DNA of 64,000 bases from Rhodamnia argentea (taxonomy: Eukaryota; Streptophyta; Magnoliopsida; Myrtales; Myrtaceae). The stretch covers positions 2,232,001 through 2,296,000 of the forward strand of contig NC_063156.1 of assembly GCF_020921035.1 (NCBI RefSeq). Direction: 5' to 3'. Position numbers and translations under genes: made by a program. Below the pieces are notes generated by a model, which did no database searches, had not been told where the DNA came from, and saw only the letters and a program-made list of their open reading frames with translations. Shown piece by piece: positions 12,966 to 25,930 of this stretch; the first letter of the stretch is position 1, and the number at the start of each line of letters is the position of its first letter.

Positions 12966-14780
12966 AAATTGACTCACTTGAGATAGTTAGCTAATTCATT
13001 TGTGATTCATTTAAAATCCATGTAAAACTCATTAAGTTACTAAGTGACATATTTATAATATACTTAAATTTGTTAAGCGCCATATTTATGATTCACACTT
13101 TTGATTATGGATTAGAATATGAATTCTTGACGTATTTTGCTACCTCTAGCGCTCGCTCTTGCCGGTCATGGTCTATATCAACGGCCAGCGGCAAAAAAAC
13201 AACGAGGGAGAAAACCCAAATTACAAGTGCAGTAATTTCAGTACGTCTGTGACTTTTTTGTCCATGCTTTTCCCGAGGATGAACCGACGCCAAAGCCAAG
13301 CTACAAGTGCTGCAATTATTCAGAGGCGATGTGACAGGGAGGATCAGCATGGGGAATCGAAACGTGATCCACAAAATCATGTGATTTTGCTACCGCGTTC
13401 TCGTGCGAACATCTGACCCCACAACCCACCACCTCTACGCCCCGATGCACCAATCCGATCTTTGGCGTTTCACCATTCCTTTCCAAATTTTGTCGCCGCT
13501 CGACCGGTGGACGACTCCTTCCCGTTTTGGTCCCTCCTTCCTCCTTTCCTCGCTCTCGTTTTGTGGCTGTCTTCTAACAATTTCCTCCAGAGCGATCGGA
13601 CAGAGAAAAAGATGTTCATTTGAGTTGAGAAAACGTTCGTTTTTCTCCCCCCCGCCAATTATCTGATTCGGAGTATGAAAGGAAGAATTAGGCACGCAAG
13701 GATCTCTAACGGTTTGACTCGGGTGTGATGAAAGTGATTTTGATCAGCTAATCATCCCGAGACATAAGTCGTCATTACATCCCAAGTGTACTTGTACATC
13801 AACAGACGGGGACCTGAGCATTTGACCCGACGGATACACTTAGTCACTTGGCTAACTGAACTTGACAAGATATCGCTTTATTGTTATCTCATTGAGCCGG
13901 TGACAGTTCTCCTGCTATTTAAAAGGGTAGACATCACATTGATCTCTGAAAATGACATGAATATCGTTCGTCACGCTCTTTCGCCTCTTGCTCTCTATAG
14001 ACTTCCACCTATTCAATAAGACCCGTCTACCCACCCCGATAGTTCAGTTTACTCCTGTGCACTTCTTGCTAAAGATACCACTCTTCAATTTAAGCTCATT
14101 AGCTCTCTCTCCTCTACATTTCCTTTGTTTTGAGTGTTTTGAGTGTTGGCTTAAGAATCAGAAGCTTCAACATGGTGAGCCATAATCCCATACTTCTCCG
14201 TGATTGTATGTGCGATACTCAGAATTTGTCCACAAAGAATGAAGGCAATAACAAGTATGTTCACGAAAACCCTAATTTCGAGTTGAGTTGCATCGTAATA
14301 ATAACACAAACAATTACATCACAGTCCATTCTAAAAGAAAAAAGGTATCATTTCACTAAGCATCGAGAAATTTAGATTACTAATAAGAAGTTTTAGAACG
14401 AGTGATTCGGATGTACTCAAAAAAAATTATCATCCTTTTTTAAAATAAATTCACGAGCTATGGCATTAAAAGTTAAAACTCAGTTTTCTGGCCTCATCTC
14501 TTGCACATGCAATTTCAAGTTTTTTTATTTTTTTGGAAACTTTTGAATTCTTTTATTTTCTTTTCATGCCAGGTGTCAATATAATAACCGGGACCCGTCT
14601 CAACCCCATGAAATTGAATAAGACCGGTGGCGGTCCAATCACAGACTACATAGCTCGACACTTCTTCATTTAATACTCACCCAAAGATGACGTGGCAGCA
14701 TATATTGTAGCTAAGAAAATCACATTAGCATTCCGACAGAAATTGAGTTTTCTGAGTGACGCAGCAAAATTTGGAAACAT
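12966..14780. other. intergenic, no gene recognised
   Basis: Several short open frames exist on both strands (such as 13105-13380 minus, which has a hydrophobic stretch), but none resembles a known family and none has convincing exon structure. Confidence 0.4.
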
Positions 14781-14789
14781 CTTTAGTAT

Positions 14790-15450
14790 ATGTCTTAATT
14801 CTATTGACCTAAATCCGAAAACCCAACCTTTTTTGTTTCATAAAAAATCCCCAATTCATCATTAACCTTCAAACTATAATCACCGATAGTTAATCTCACG
14901 TGGTATTTCCACATGGTTAATAAATTACATCTCAATAAAATTGATATGGAAAAAAACCCCTCAACTTCTTTTTTGTTGTCTACTTCCCCTCCACATTGCC
15001 TGGAGATGTAGAGCCACTTAGGATGAAACATTTTGGATTCTCCCCAATACTCAATAGCCCAAAGAACAGTTAGATGTGGAAATCTAACTATTTGGATGGA
15101 TGATCTCAAATCCAGTCGTCCATTAACCTTGTTTCCTAATTTCAAATATTCATTGGTAAGTTCCGGGAAAAAATTCGAGCCGCGTAAGATTAACAAACGG
15201 TGATTATGGACAGAAGGTCGACGATGGTAAACTTAGGACAAAAGTTATAGTTTGAGATTTTTTATGAGACAAAAGGAAAATATTTGAATAATATTGAGAC
15301 AAATGCTAAAGTTGGGGATTTTTTTAGTATTAGGTCAGTAAAATTAAGATAAAAGTAAAAGTTTGAGATTTGCTATGAAACAAAAAAGTTTTGAATATAA
15401 TTGGAATAAATGTCAAAGTTGGCGATTTTTTAAGCCTATTTTCTACGATA
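14790..15450. repeat. foldback element, 'ATGAGACAAAAG' family, copy A
   Basis: The left end carries TTTGTTTCATAAAAAATCCC and the right half carries repeated TTTTTTATGAGACAAAAG and GCTAAAGTTGGGGATTTTTT. These are reverse-complement relatives, so the ends can pair. A GTTAATCTCACGTGG segment near the left has its counterpart CGTAAGATTAAC near 15181. A second copy lies at 16680-17445. Confidence 0.55.
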
Positions 15451-16679
15451 AAAAATAGGGTATTTTTTTAGTTTAAGTGTCTTGGCTATATATAATAAAA
15501 AAATGCTTTTGAAACATTTGTTAGTAAGACTAAGACTCAGACATACACGTGTCGATTTCGACAACCCTCTAAAGTGATCAACTTTTCCGATCGTCACTGA
15601 GAAAAAAAGTGCAAATGCTTCTGTGCGCGCTTTCCCTGCCGTCTGAGAATATGGATTTTATTGCTGGTCCGGGGAAGTGACATGACACCACAACCAACTC
15701 AATGACGAGTGTCCATCAAAGCTATACATGAACAGGTGCTACACTATACTAACAATAATTATTCAAAAACTCCCAAGTCTTATTAATAAAACTCACTTCC
15801 GTACCCAAAAAGACCGGCATTCACATCAATAATTTCTAATATACTGGCAAATAATCAAAATACATAGAACTAAATTGACATAATTAAAATGTTTATGACT
15901 GACGATAAGTTTGAGGTTTTTTGGATAATTTTTTCTCCTTTTTAACCCAAGAAAAGATTTTGAAAGTGTATTAAAGATGAGAGGCAATAAACTGGACAAG
16001 CGAAAAAAGAAAAACAGAAAGAAAGGAAAAAAAATGCCTTTTCAACCATGCTTGATCATCCATTGCAAGGTTGGAAAGTTCTCTATGCAGCACCCCACAG
16101 TTATTCGTTCGGGCATTTTGAAAAGTGATTCCTCATGCTTTCGTTTGGACAGTTTTATCTTCTATGCTTTCTGAGATGCTTGTGCACTCTGCTTTTCGAG
16201 CTTCCTTAAGGTGATCAAGAAGAGCACGTACTTGAAGATTCCGATCTTTTAGGCTCCTTTCATTTCGCGAAAAATGAATAATTTGGAACTCGTCGTTCTC
16301 AAAAATATTTATGTATACAAGGCATGAAAAAAAGGCTCATTAGTTAATTATTTTAAACGTCCGGCCAAAAAAAAATTATTTTAAGCGATCATTTCTTGGA
16401 AAACGTTTTCGAAATTATTCATTTTTAGCAAAATAAATGGAGAGTAAAATTGAAAAGATGGGGATGAATCCTACTTTACCGGAGGCCGGTAAAAATAGGA
16501 CAGCTTTGATCAAAGGGGCATGACAAATGTGGAAGGACAATCCTTTTTTCTTTTGGACGGTGAAGGAAAGGCAGAGTCACTAGTCTTCGACGATAAATGT
16601 TGGTGTCCATGTTGGCCACCCATGTTCTTGTTCTTACTCTTTCAGTACTGCCGAAAGAAAGTGACCTAGCTTCAGCACT
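15451..16679. other. intergenic, no gene recognised
   Basis: AT-rich sequence with no recognisable coding block or RNA gene. Confidence 0.4.
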
Positions 16680-17445
16680 TCTTCCAATTATATCCAAAAA
16701 ATATTTTTTTCTCATAATAAAATCTCAACTTTTATCTTTATCCCAATTCTATTGGTCTAATACCCAAAAAATTTCAACTTTAGCATTTGTCCTAATCATG
16801 TACAAAACTATTTTGTCTCATAAAAAATCTCAAATTTTTACTTTTGTTTTAATTCTATCGTCATTGGCCTTCCGTCCGTAATCATCGTTAATTAATCCTA
16901 CGTGGCTCGAATTTCCTCGCTGAACTTATCAATGAATCTTCAAAATTTGAAAATAGTGGGTTCCGGAAATGACAAGATTTGAGATCGTTCGTCCAAATAA
17001 TCAGATCTCCGCTTTTGACGATTCTCTAGGTTGTTGAGTGCCAGGGAGAATTCAAAACGAGCCATCTTAAGTGGCGCTATATCTTCTGCCAATGTGTAGA
17101 GGAAGCAGGCAATAGAAGAGAAGTCGGAGGGTTTTTTCATGTTAGCTTTGTTGAAGTGTAATTCATTGACGACGTGGAAGTGTCACGTAGGATTAACTAA
17201 CAGTGATTATGAATGGAAGGCTAACGGTGGTAGATTGAGATAAAAGTAAAAGTTTAGGACTTTTTATGAGGCAAATTTTTTTTTTTATATAATTGGAACA
17301 AATTATTTTTTGGGTATTAAGCCGATGAATTGGGACAAAAGTAAAAGTTAAAGGTTTTTTATGAGACAAAAAAAAATTTGGATATAATTGGGACAGATGC
17401 TGAAGTTAAGTATTTTTTTTCGTATTGGGCGGTTTGGATTATGCA
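16680..17445. repeat. foldback element, 'ATGAGACAAAAG' family, copy B
   Basis: The left arm (about 16680-16910) contains TTGTCTCATAAAAAATCTC, TTTTACTTTTGTTTTAATTC and TTAATTAATCCTACGTGG. The right arm (about 17165-17445) contains the reverse-complement words: CACGTAGGATTAACTAACAG, GATAAAAGTAAAAGTTTAGG and TTTTTTATGAGACAAAAAA. The arms are over 200 bp and imperfect, as in an old terminal-inverted-repeat element. No transposase is visible. Confidence 0.6.
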
Positions 17446-17464
17446 AGTGAATTGAATGTTTTCA

Positions 17465-17645
17465 AGGCTCTGTTCGTTTTGTGAAAAACAAATGATTTGA
17501 TAAATATTTTCCTAAAAATAATCAATTTCATTGCCCGAGTTAATTAGTTAATAATAAACATACACTAATTTTTATCTAAATATTTTTGTAAACGAAGAAA
17601 TATACATTTTTCTAATATTATTTAAATAACTTATTTTTCGCAAAA
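17465..17645. repeat. dispersed repeat, 'GTGAAAAACAAATGATTTG' family
   Basis: The motif series GTTCGTTTTGTGAAAAACAA, ATGATTTGATAAATATTTTC and the inverted end CTTATTTTTCGCAAAATAAA recurs at 58200-58410, 58820-59245 and 59785-60020. It appears to be a small foldback element. Confidence 0.5.
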
Positions 17646-18359
17646 TAAAAGTAGACAGCTCTCTCTTTCTCTCTGCTGTCTCTCCCCCATGGTCTGTCTT
17701 TTTTAACCTTTCTGCGGTAGGTCATATAATTCAATGTTTCCATGTTTTTGTTGTCCTCCCAACATAAAGCACATGGTCATGTCTTGGCCAAGCTGTTGAC
17801 TAGGTAAACGGGGCAATAATGCCTTTGGACACACGAACGAAGTTATAAAAAAAAAAAAAAGAGGCATCTGTCGAGCTGAGGCCAAATACTTTTGTTGGCT
17901 CTAACTACTAACTAGATGCTCTAAAAGCTACTAGGACATTGTGTAGCATCTTCCCATGAAGGATAACTATAAAAACTGTCAAATGTTGCCTCGTCATTAA
18001 TCTTTTTTCTCCTTTTGGGATGAGCTCGATTTGTCAAAGTAATCGACTAATCTTTACTGGATTTACGTGCCCATTAAGGGATTAATCCCCCCCAAAACGG
18101 GTTTTCAAGTCCGTGAACGCACGAACATCTCTCACTGTCGTTCAAGACCAGTGAACAGGGAAAGATAGGGGACAAAGACAATGTTGAATCGGACATAACG
18201 AGAATCTGTGAATTGTTTAGCGTGAATTCCGCATTCAATTTTGTCCGATCGCGGTCCCCGTTCTTTATGTTCCCTAACAACGATTGTGTGGAAGAGGCTC
18301 TATTGTTTTCTTTTGTTTTTCGTGAAACACGACAATGGAGTACTCTCGGATGGAAAAAT
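17646..18359. other. intergenic, no gene recognised
   Basis: Short open frames only, with no conserved motif. Confidence 0.35.
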
Positions 18360-18955
18360 TACCAAGAAAGTTATAAATTTATTATAAGTGTGTGAATTCG
18401 GTCTTAAATATTTTTTTTGTCAATTCAGTTTTAAATTTTTTACATTCGTGTCAATTCAATCTTAAACATTTTATATTTATGCAAATTCATCTTTCCGGCC
18501 AATATCAGCCGAAAATTGCTAAGTGAGGGCGCCGGCGCTGACATAACTAATTTTTAACAATATTTAAATATATTTTCGATGTTTTTATATTTTTTTCTCC
18601 TCTTCTTCTTCCTCCTCCGGCCTGCCGCCGAGCTCGGCGATCGGCTAGAGGTGAGGGCTGGCCCCGCTAAGGGCTGGCGAGGGTGAGCTTCGTCGGCTAG
18701 AGGAGAAAAAAAAAAGAAAGAAAATAAATAAAAATAAAAATTTTGAAAATAATAAAATATTATTTTAAATTGGCCACGTCAAGTCCGGATCGCACCATGC
18801 CGGAGATTTTTGGTCAAAATTGGCCAGAAGGGATAAATTGGTGTAAATGCAAAAAGTTTAGAATTGAATTGGTAAAAAAATAAAAAAAACAAAAGCTGCA
18901 GGACTGAATTGACATAATCGATAGGTTTATGACTTTTTTGGTAATTTTCCCCTAT
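18360..18955. repeat. foldback element, 'CAATTCAGTCCTAAAC' family, full copy
   Basis: The left arm (18360-18545) has GTCAATTCAGTTTTAAATTT and a CCGGCCAATATCAGCCGAAA block. The right arm (18775-18955) has the inverted counterparts TTGGCCAGAAGGGATAAATT and GGACTGAATTGACATAATCG. The core is GC-rich (GGCGAGGGTGAGC). Further copies or halves lie at 38195-38775, 40275-40745, 52915-53185, 61690-61870 and 62390-62560. Confidence 0.6.
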
Positions 18956-20180
18956 CGGATTGCTTTGTTTCTTCCTTTCAGCGTTACGGTAAGATGGTTT
19001 CTTTTGAGAAAGCTTTCATATGCTAGGTACACCTTCGAGATTAAGTTTCATGAGAAGCAAAGCTCATGTGGATTTACTTTCCCCGCGAATGGACTGCGCT
19101 AAGCAAGAAAAATCGAGGTTGCTTCTGTTAAGTTAGGAGCAAAGAGACAAGTGAGGACCTCATGTTTGCCGATTGAACAACTCCACCATGTGCATAAAAG
19201 ACCAACAACACTCGTGGCCTAGGCTAAGGTAAACGATGTAAAGTAGAAAAAAGACCATACAGATGTACCTAGGCAAGTACCAAGAACGCTTCCAAGGTCA
19301 AGCTCGAGGCGGTGGGAAAGAACATCTACCGAAAGAATCACATGATGTAGCATGTCAACATTCCGTATTCACCATAATTGTGTTTTTTTTTTTCTAGTTA
19401 AGATAATTATGAATCTTGACATGTCAAGAAGAGGTTGATTAAGCCATTGGATAAAATACCCTTTTAGCTATGTGTTGTCTCTTAATTAGGAGGGGAGGTG
19501 AGTGCCATAATGCATTGCTATCTTGTTCGCTTAAATATGTTTACCCTTTCAAGTCCTTACCCTCATTCTCTAGGCCCCATCACTAGAGGAGAGATCTTCT
19601 TGTTCATTATTTGCCCTAGAAAGCATGGGATTGCATTGTTTGTTGATTGTTGTTTCCATCTATGTAGCATCTCATTATTGATGGTTGCTAGTTCGTTTCT
19701 ATGGTCAAAGCCAGAGTTTGTTTGAGAGGAGAATTTAGTAATGTATGACACTTAAAAAAGAACATTATATTTCTATTCCTCCGCCTAGGTTATTGGGGGC
19801 ACTCGCGAGCTCGTGCCGTTTCTCTAAAAAGACAATGGAGGCGTGAAAATCACATGGGCATGGTCTTTCCGAACGTGGAGGCATCGACGCGATGGCGAGG
19901 ATTGATTTGGAAATTCCTCTAGGCAAAAGGAGCGAGTCCACAAAAGTTTTGTTCCGATTTAGCGTCGATTCCTTAGGTCATCCGAAACCAAACCCCGTTT
20001 CTTAAAGTGAATTAAGAACCAAGAGACAGGAGCCTCGAGCTCAAATCAATTTCGGAATCGAGAGTAAGGTGCATCGGGGCAGTTTCAATCGTAGGGATAC
20101 ACCCCGAGGAATTCACACGTATTTCAAAAGACGTAATGTCTCTCGAGCCAGCATTTTGACCCCCAAGTTCCCTCTTGTCT
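18956..20180. other. intergenic upstream of the pectinesterase gene
   Basis: No gene was recognised. The last few hundred bases before 20585 are presumably promoter. Confidence 0.35.
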
Positions 20181-20203
20181 AGAGAGAGAGAGAGAGAGAG
20201 AGA
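20181..20203. repeat. (AG)n microsatellite
   Basis: An uninterrupted AG dinucleotide run in the upstream region of the pectinesterase gene. Confidence 0.95.
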
Positions 20204-20384
20204 TGCTCACCTAAGTCTTTAGTAGTCATTTTCTCTCTCTCCATCTCTAGCTCACTCTTTGTTAACTCACCTAAGTGTTTAGTGGTCATTTTTTTCTGCT
20301 AGCTCGTCTCGGCTCTCAAGTAGCCTCCAGCTCATTTCATCCCTCCGACGTCGACCTCACACCCACCTTCCTCCCTCCCTCCCC

Positions 20385-20404
20385 TCTATAATGCACATAT
20401 AATC
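20385..20404 (+). promoter_or_regulatory. candidate TATA box of the pectinesterase gene
   Basis: TCTATAATG followed by CATATAATC lies about 190 bp before the ATG at 20585, after a long CT-rich stretch. This is a normal distance for a plant TATA box with a leader of about 150 bp. Confidence 0.4.
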
Positions 20405-20584
20405 ACGCACCCATACACACTCTCCCTGCCCCAATCCTCCATTCACTTCCCACCCAATTCCTCCAACTTTTTTATGATCTTGTCTCAACACTTCGTCTCC
20501 AAAAACACATAGGAATTCACACATTGTGTCATCCTAGCTCCCTCCTAGTCCTTTGTACCACGTTATACCATTCCCTGACACAGG

Positions 20585-23500
20585 ATGAAAGAACTGGGGC
20601 TCGCCAAGCTCGGACCCTCCCCCGACACCCACGTCCCGGACCGGCAACATCCCGGGGGCCTCCCCCGCTCCCGCAAGTGGAAACTCATCCTCCTCTCGCT
20701 CCTCATCGTCGCCCTCGTCCTCGCCTCCGTCATCTCCGCCATCCTCCTCGTCGGGCTCCGCACCAGAGCCTCCGGCGCCCCTCTGGGCCGCCGCCCGACC
20801 CAGGCCATCTCCCGCACGTGCGCCAAGGCACGGTACCCAGACCTCTGCGTCGACTCCCTCCTGGACTTCCCCGGGTCGATGGCAGCGAGCGAGCAGGACC
20901 TCGTCCACATCTCCTTCAACATGACCCTGCAGCACTTCGACAAGGCTCTCTACCGGTCCTCCGGCATGGATTACCTCCAGATGGAGCCGATCGCGCGGTC
21001 GGCGTACGACGACTGCATGGAGCTCCTGGACGACTCTGTCGACGCACTCTCCCGGTCGCTCTCCGCCGTCGGGGGATCCGGGTCGCCGGCGGCGGCTGAG
21101 GACGTCGTGACGTGGCTGAGCGCGGCGCTGACGAACCAGGACACGTGCGGGGAGGGGCTGGCCGACGCGAGGGGGGGCGTGAAGGATCGGATGGCGGAGG
21201 TGCTCAAGGACCTGGAGGAGCTGGTGAGCAACTGCCTGGCGATATTCGCGGCGACGGACGGCGGCGGGGATTTCGCCGGAGTGCCAATCCAGAACCGGAG
21301 GAGGCTGATGGACGCGGGAGGGGGAGCATCCAAGGACGGCACCGTCGACGGTGAGTATCCAGAGTGGTTGGGGGAGAGAGAGAGGGAGTTGCTGGATATG
21401 CCGGCGGCGGAGATACAGGCGGACATAGTGGTGGCGAAGGACGGAGGGAACGGGTCGTGCAAGACGATCGCGGAGGCGATCAAGAAGGCGCCGGAGAACA
21501 GCAATCGGAGGACCATCATCTACGTGCGAGCTGGGAGGTAAAGTTCCCCTCTTTTTTTCTTTTTTTACACCTTTTCAAATTAAACTTGAATTGAGAGGGA
21601 AAAGGCAAAAAGAAATTAAGGGGAAATGGCCTTTTTGCCCTCAGCTCCTTTTTGTTCTTATTACAGAGGAGGGATGACTTTTAATTAGTTATATTGAATT
21701 CAGCCGCTTAATCATGCGAATTTAATTATTACATTTTGGTGATTGGACAAAAAGGGTGTTCAATTTTATAAAGCGACCAATTATGTAATCTTAAAAGTCG
21801 TTTTCACTTTGCACATAGTGATGATTATGACTTGTAGATTCCGCAAAATAATGTAATTTTTAAGATAATTTGCCTTACCAATCTTCAATACAAGCACGTC
21901 ATTGTCTGATGACTTTTTTTACGTGAGGACGAACGTTGTCTGTAATCCGTGAACATTGAAATATTTGAGATTTACTAATTAATAAAATAAATTTTTAATT
22001 GACTTTATTAGAATATTCAGAGATAAATTTCGCATTTATGTATCGGTTTAAATTTTTAAAACAGTTAGTAGTGGTTCCGCGATATTTAAATATTCCAATC
22101 AATTGATCTTTTTTCTTTTTCTTTTTTTTTCCGTAGATTTCAATTGCTATTAATTACGGTGAAAAAATGGTTGCGAAATAAATGAGTAGTTACCTAATCA
22201 ATACTTTTTAGCTTCATTGTTTCAGGTACGAGGAGGATAACTTGAAGGTGGGGAGGAAGAAGAGGAACCTCATGTTCATCGGCGACGGGAAGGGCAAAAC
22301 GGTCGTAACAGGCGGCAAGAGCGTCGCCGACAAGACGACCACGTTCCACACCGCCTCCTTCGGTAAGTTTCTTCTGCAACCTCATATCCAAAGTCAAAAC
22401 TGTCGACTAGGGTTATGCCAAATTTATCAAACGATGTGGTGATTAATCAGATATTAATTTAATAAGAGGCTCTTAAGATGTTAATTTGACATTTAGAATC
22501 GCGAAAGGCATTCCGGTCAATATCGAACTTGGAAATGTCAATAAGAACAGAGAGAGGGTTGTTAGTTAGGGATGCTTGATGTAGAAAGTTGCATGTGGGT
22601 GTGGGATGTCAACTGTTGATTTCCCCCTTCAATGAAATTCCGTGCACCTTTTAGCTGCAAGTGGACCCGGCTGCGATGCGCCTTGATCAGGAATATATGG
22701 GTCGATGAGGTGTTAGGGTACCATTATTAGACCACTCAAACTGACGGGTCAAATGGGATTGAAAATAGTCCGATCCAAATAGATCAATTTAACTGAGTTT
22801 GATTAAGTTTCACGCAATGCAAATATAGAAACAAATACCCGACCCAACCGTACTCAACCTAGCTCATATTGCTAAAACGTTTTCATATATAACTCGGTCT
22901 AAGAAAACTCATACTCAAACTAGAGGAAGAATGCGGAGCGAGGGAGAGAGAATGAAGAAAGAGACATGAATGTGAATTCGGTTAAGTAAGTCGTAAACTC
23001 ATTAATGGTCCATTTAACATCAATATTATGGTTAAACCTATTTGTGACATATTCACTAAATATAACTAGCTCGTATACCAACTCAAGCCATCATATATTG
23101 GTTAAGAAATGGATCTATGACCTATTTTAATAGATCTAGCTATTACCGAGTGCTTCGGAGTAGTCCTTAAACATGCTCGAAAAGGAGTTGTTTGATCTTC
23201 AAAGAATCGATCGCGCGCAAGTTACGAGGATATTTAGTGCATCGAACTCTGTCACATTTTTCCGTTTGATTGCTTATCGGGTATTTGAGAGACACTTTCT
23301 AATTGACGCACTAGACATGTGATGACATAATCCAAATTCCAAAGTGACGCAATTGAGAATTTTCATAGGACTTTAACGACTCCCTCTTTTAAACATCAGT
23401 AATATAAGATTCCTCGAAACGTGTTGAGATCAGCCCGAGGTTTCAATGATGGCAAGTCACTAGGCAATTATTAGCATGTGCTCGTGACGAGAAATTGCCA

Positions 23501-24800
23501 CGTTGGATATAGATTAGTAATAAACTCGAACAGCCCAAAAATATTTGTTTTGGTTTAAAAAGGAAAAAAGGCCATAGTTGTTGATATAATCAGATGATAT
23601 TCCACCAAAATTACACATGCATGAATTCACTTTTTCGATGAACATGTTGAGATATTTTGCCGCACCTACAATTTGAATCGTCTAATCCAATCTTTCTCGT
23701 CTCTTCGTAACGTCAACGACATTGCGACAATCTATTTAAATAATGAGAATTAGATAGATGTTGGTGGTCCCGACATGAAATCTATGGTTAAGAGAGATAG
23801 CAAGGGAATGGAATTATTGACGTGGGTCGTGGCGTGGGCTACCCACGCATGTTCATCGTTTGGCTGCCGTTCATTTCAATTCCCTTGCTAATTACACAAT
23901 GTTCGCATGCTAAATCCCGGTTATATGCTAATCCCGAAGCGCAAAATTTTAGGAGAGAATGCTCATCTTGACGTATTCCTCGGCTTTGCCATGTAGGATG
24001 AAAAGGATGGCATGACTTATTCACGAGATGTTTGGCCGAGAGTCCACTTTTCTACTTTTTCCGTCTGAGCTTATTTCTTCTCTTCTGCTGTGCACCCTGC
24101 AGCGGCAAGCGGAGCTGGTTTCATCGCCCGGGACATGAGCTTTGAGAACTCCGCCGGACCGGCCAAGCACCAGGCGGTGGCTCTCCGGGTAGGAGCAGAC
24201 CACGGCGTGGTCTATAGGTGCAGCATCAGCGGCTACCAGGACACGCTCTATGTCCACTCGAATCGACAGTTCTTCCGCGAATGCGACATCTACGGGACGG
24301 TCGACTTCATCTTCGGCAACGCGGCCGTGGTCATCCAGAAGTGCAACATCTACGCCCGGAAGCCCATGGCCAAGCAAAAGAACACCATCACGGCCCAGAA
24401 CCGCAAGGACCCCAACCAGAACACCGGCATCTCCATCCACGCTTCCCAGATCGTCGCCACTTCAGATCTCGAGGCATCTAAAGGGAGCTTCCCAACATAC
24501 CTCGGCCGGCCATGGAAGATGTACTCGAGGGTTGTGTACTTGTTGTCCTACATGGGCGATCACATTCACCCCCAAGGTTGGCTGGAGTGGAACGGAGACT
24601 TTGCGCTAGACACGTTGTATTACGGAGAGTACATGAATGATGGGCCCGGGGCAGGGGTCGGGCAGCGCGTGAAATGGCCGGGTTATCGGGTCATCACATC
24701 CACGACAGAGGCGAGCAAATTCACAGTCGCACAGTTTATATTTGGATCTTCATGGTTGCCGTCCACGGGGGTGGCATTCGTGGCCGGACTATCAACTTGA
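20585..24800 (+). CDS. PME51: pectinesterase/pectinesterase inhibitor (PME51-like)
   Basis: Three exons (20585-21537, 22226-22362, 24103-24800) join in frame to 595 residues. Residues about 33-58 form a membrane/signal-anchor segment (LILLSLLIVALVLASVIS). An inhibitor (PMEI) domain with Cys79, Cys88, Cys144, Cys188 and Cys217 follows. NRRRLM (238-242) resembles the RRLL-type subtilase processing site that releases the enzyme in the Golgi. The catalytic domain then has GRYEE, QAVAL (Gln387), GYQDTLY (Gln409, Asp410), DFIFG (Asp431) and YLGRPWK. The Asp pair and Gln pair have the spacing of active plant PMEs, so all catalytic positions are present. The enzyme removes methyl esters from cell-wall homogalacturonan, which changes wall stiffness. 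Block-by-block it resembles Arabidopsis PME51 (At5g09760). Exon 1 is strikingly GC-rich, which makes long antisense open frames. Intron 2 (1.7 kb) carries a dispersed repeat. Confidence 0.93.
22730..23110. repeat. dispersed repeat inside pectinesterase intron 2
   Basis: GGGTCAAATGGGATTGAAAA and ACCCGACCCAACCGTACTC words, with half-complementary ends (GGTC... and ...AACCTA), resemble the repeats at 12160-12310 and 39370-39560. No coding capacity is seen. Confidence 0.4.
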
Positions 24801-25930
24801 AGTGACACTTACAGGTGATATTGTGTTGTACTGAGAACCCACATGCATAGGTTCTCATTTATTTGCTGAGCTTAAAATTTAGGTTGCTTTTCTCATATTT
24901 ATTCTTCCAAAAAAGAAAATATAAACAAGTGTAGAAAAGCCACAATTCGAAATGGCATAAATCCTTAGTATTTACATTTTTCAATGTTCATCCGAATCGC
25001 TTGTGTAGCCATTAAGCAGTTGTAGCAACACATTTTGAGGTAAAGAAGTCGGTCGACACTATCCATTCCTCATCCAAGTCCTGGACAAAACCTAGGAAGA
25101 CCTGGTCTAAGACAGTGCATCGTCTGATCAGATTCCTTTTTCCTTTTTCTCCGCAGCTAACATTACATGGAAATGACTTAAAAGAAAACCTACAAATGGT
25201 TAGATTCGAATGGCAACCTTTGAATTTGTCAGGGTAGCAATTTCAGATGGAAAGGCTCAGAAGGACCGAGGTTTCTAGAAAAGAATAAATGCCTATACCT
25301 AACTCTTACTCTTAACTTGGTGATCCCCCTCCTCTTCCTTAGCATACGGCCCAAAGAAAGTAATGAAGCCGACCCCATCATTGCCCTCGCAGTCACTCTC
25401 ACTACTTGTGTAAAAACATATTCGAGCATATAACTTCAGCACCAGGTAATTCACGGCAAGGCTATGCTAAACATTAATCCCCCTGCTTGCCTAAAAATAA
25501 TGCATGTGGTCCGCTCAAAATTGGAAACTCGAGCATATCCAGAAGCCTAGCAAATAAACAACAGTTCACATAATTCAATACAGTTATCCTTAAAAGTGAT
25601 ATGTATCGTTGCAATATGACTCGCAGTGACTGCAGATAACTAGTTTGGGAATTGCATGGAGATCGATTTCATATTGCCAATGCTCAAACCATTCTTCTTG
25701 TAAAACCCAAAAGAGCACATAGTGTTTTTACCCTGTCTGGCCAAAGTGGCAGTCTCAGGTTGTCTTGGACACCAAGTAAATCGATGCACCAGAGAATGAT
25801 GCAAGTGACCAAGCATATAGTCCAAGCATTAGCAAATATTGCACAAGAGCAGGTCAGTTCAGGAGAGGGACTTCCGTCAATTCATCCAAGCATGCACACA
25901 CTAGTACATACTACATAACGTACAAGCCAC
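24801..25930. other. intergenic between convergent pectinesterase and PI4K-gamma genes
   Basis: It must hold the two 3' UTRs. No additional gene is recognised; the open frame at 25652-25918 has no recognisable motif. Confidence 0.4.

Noticed and set aside
13105-13380. 91-codon minus-strand frame with a hydrophobic segment
   Set aside because: No family resemblance, no splice context, and a competing frame of similar length on the other strand.
14801-15196. 131-codon minus-strand frame
   Set aside because: Lies within the arms of a foldback element; the length is probably chance.
20971-21519. Long antisense frame across pectinesterase exon 1
   Set aside because: By-product of GC-rich codons in the sense exon; Ser/Pro-rich with no motif.
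24021-24440. 139-codon antisense frame across pectinesterase exon 3
   Set aside because: The sense strand encodes the catalytic PME motifs; the antisense frame is a shadow.
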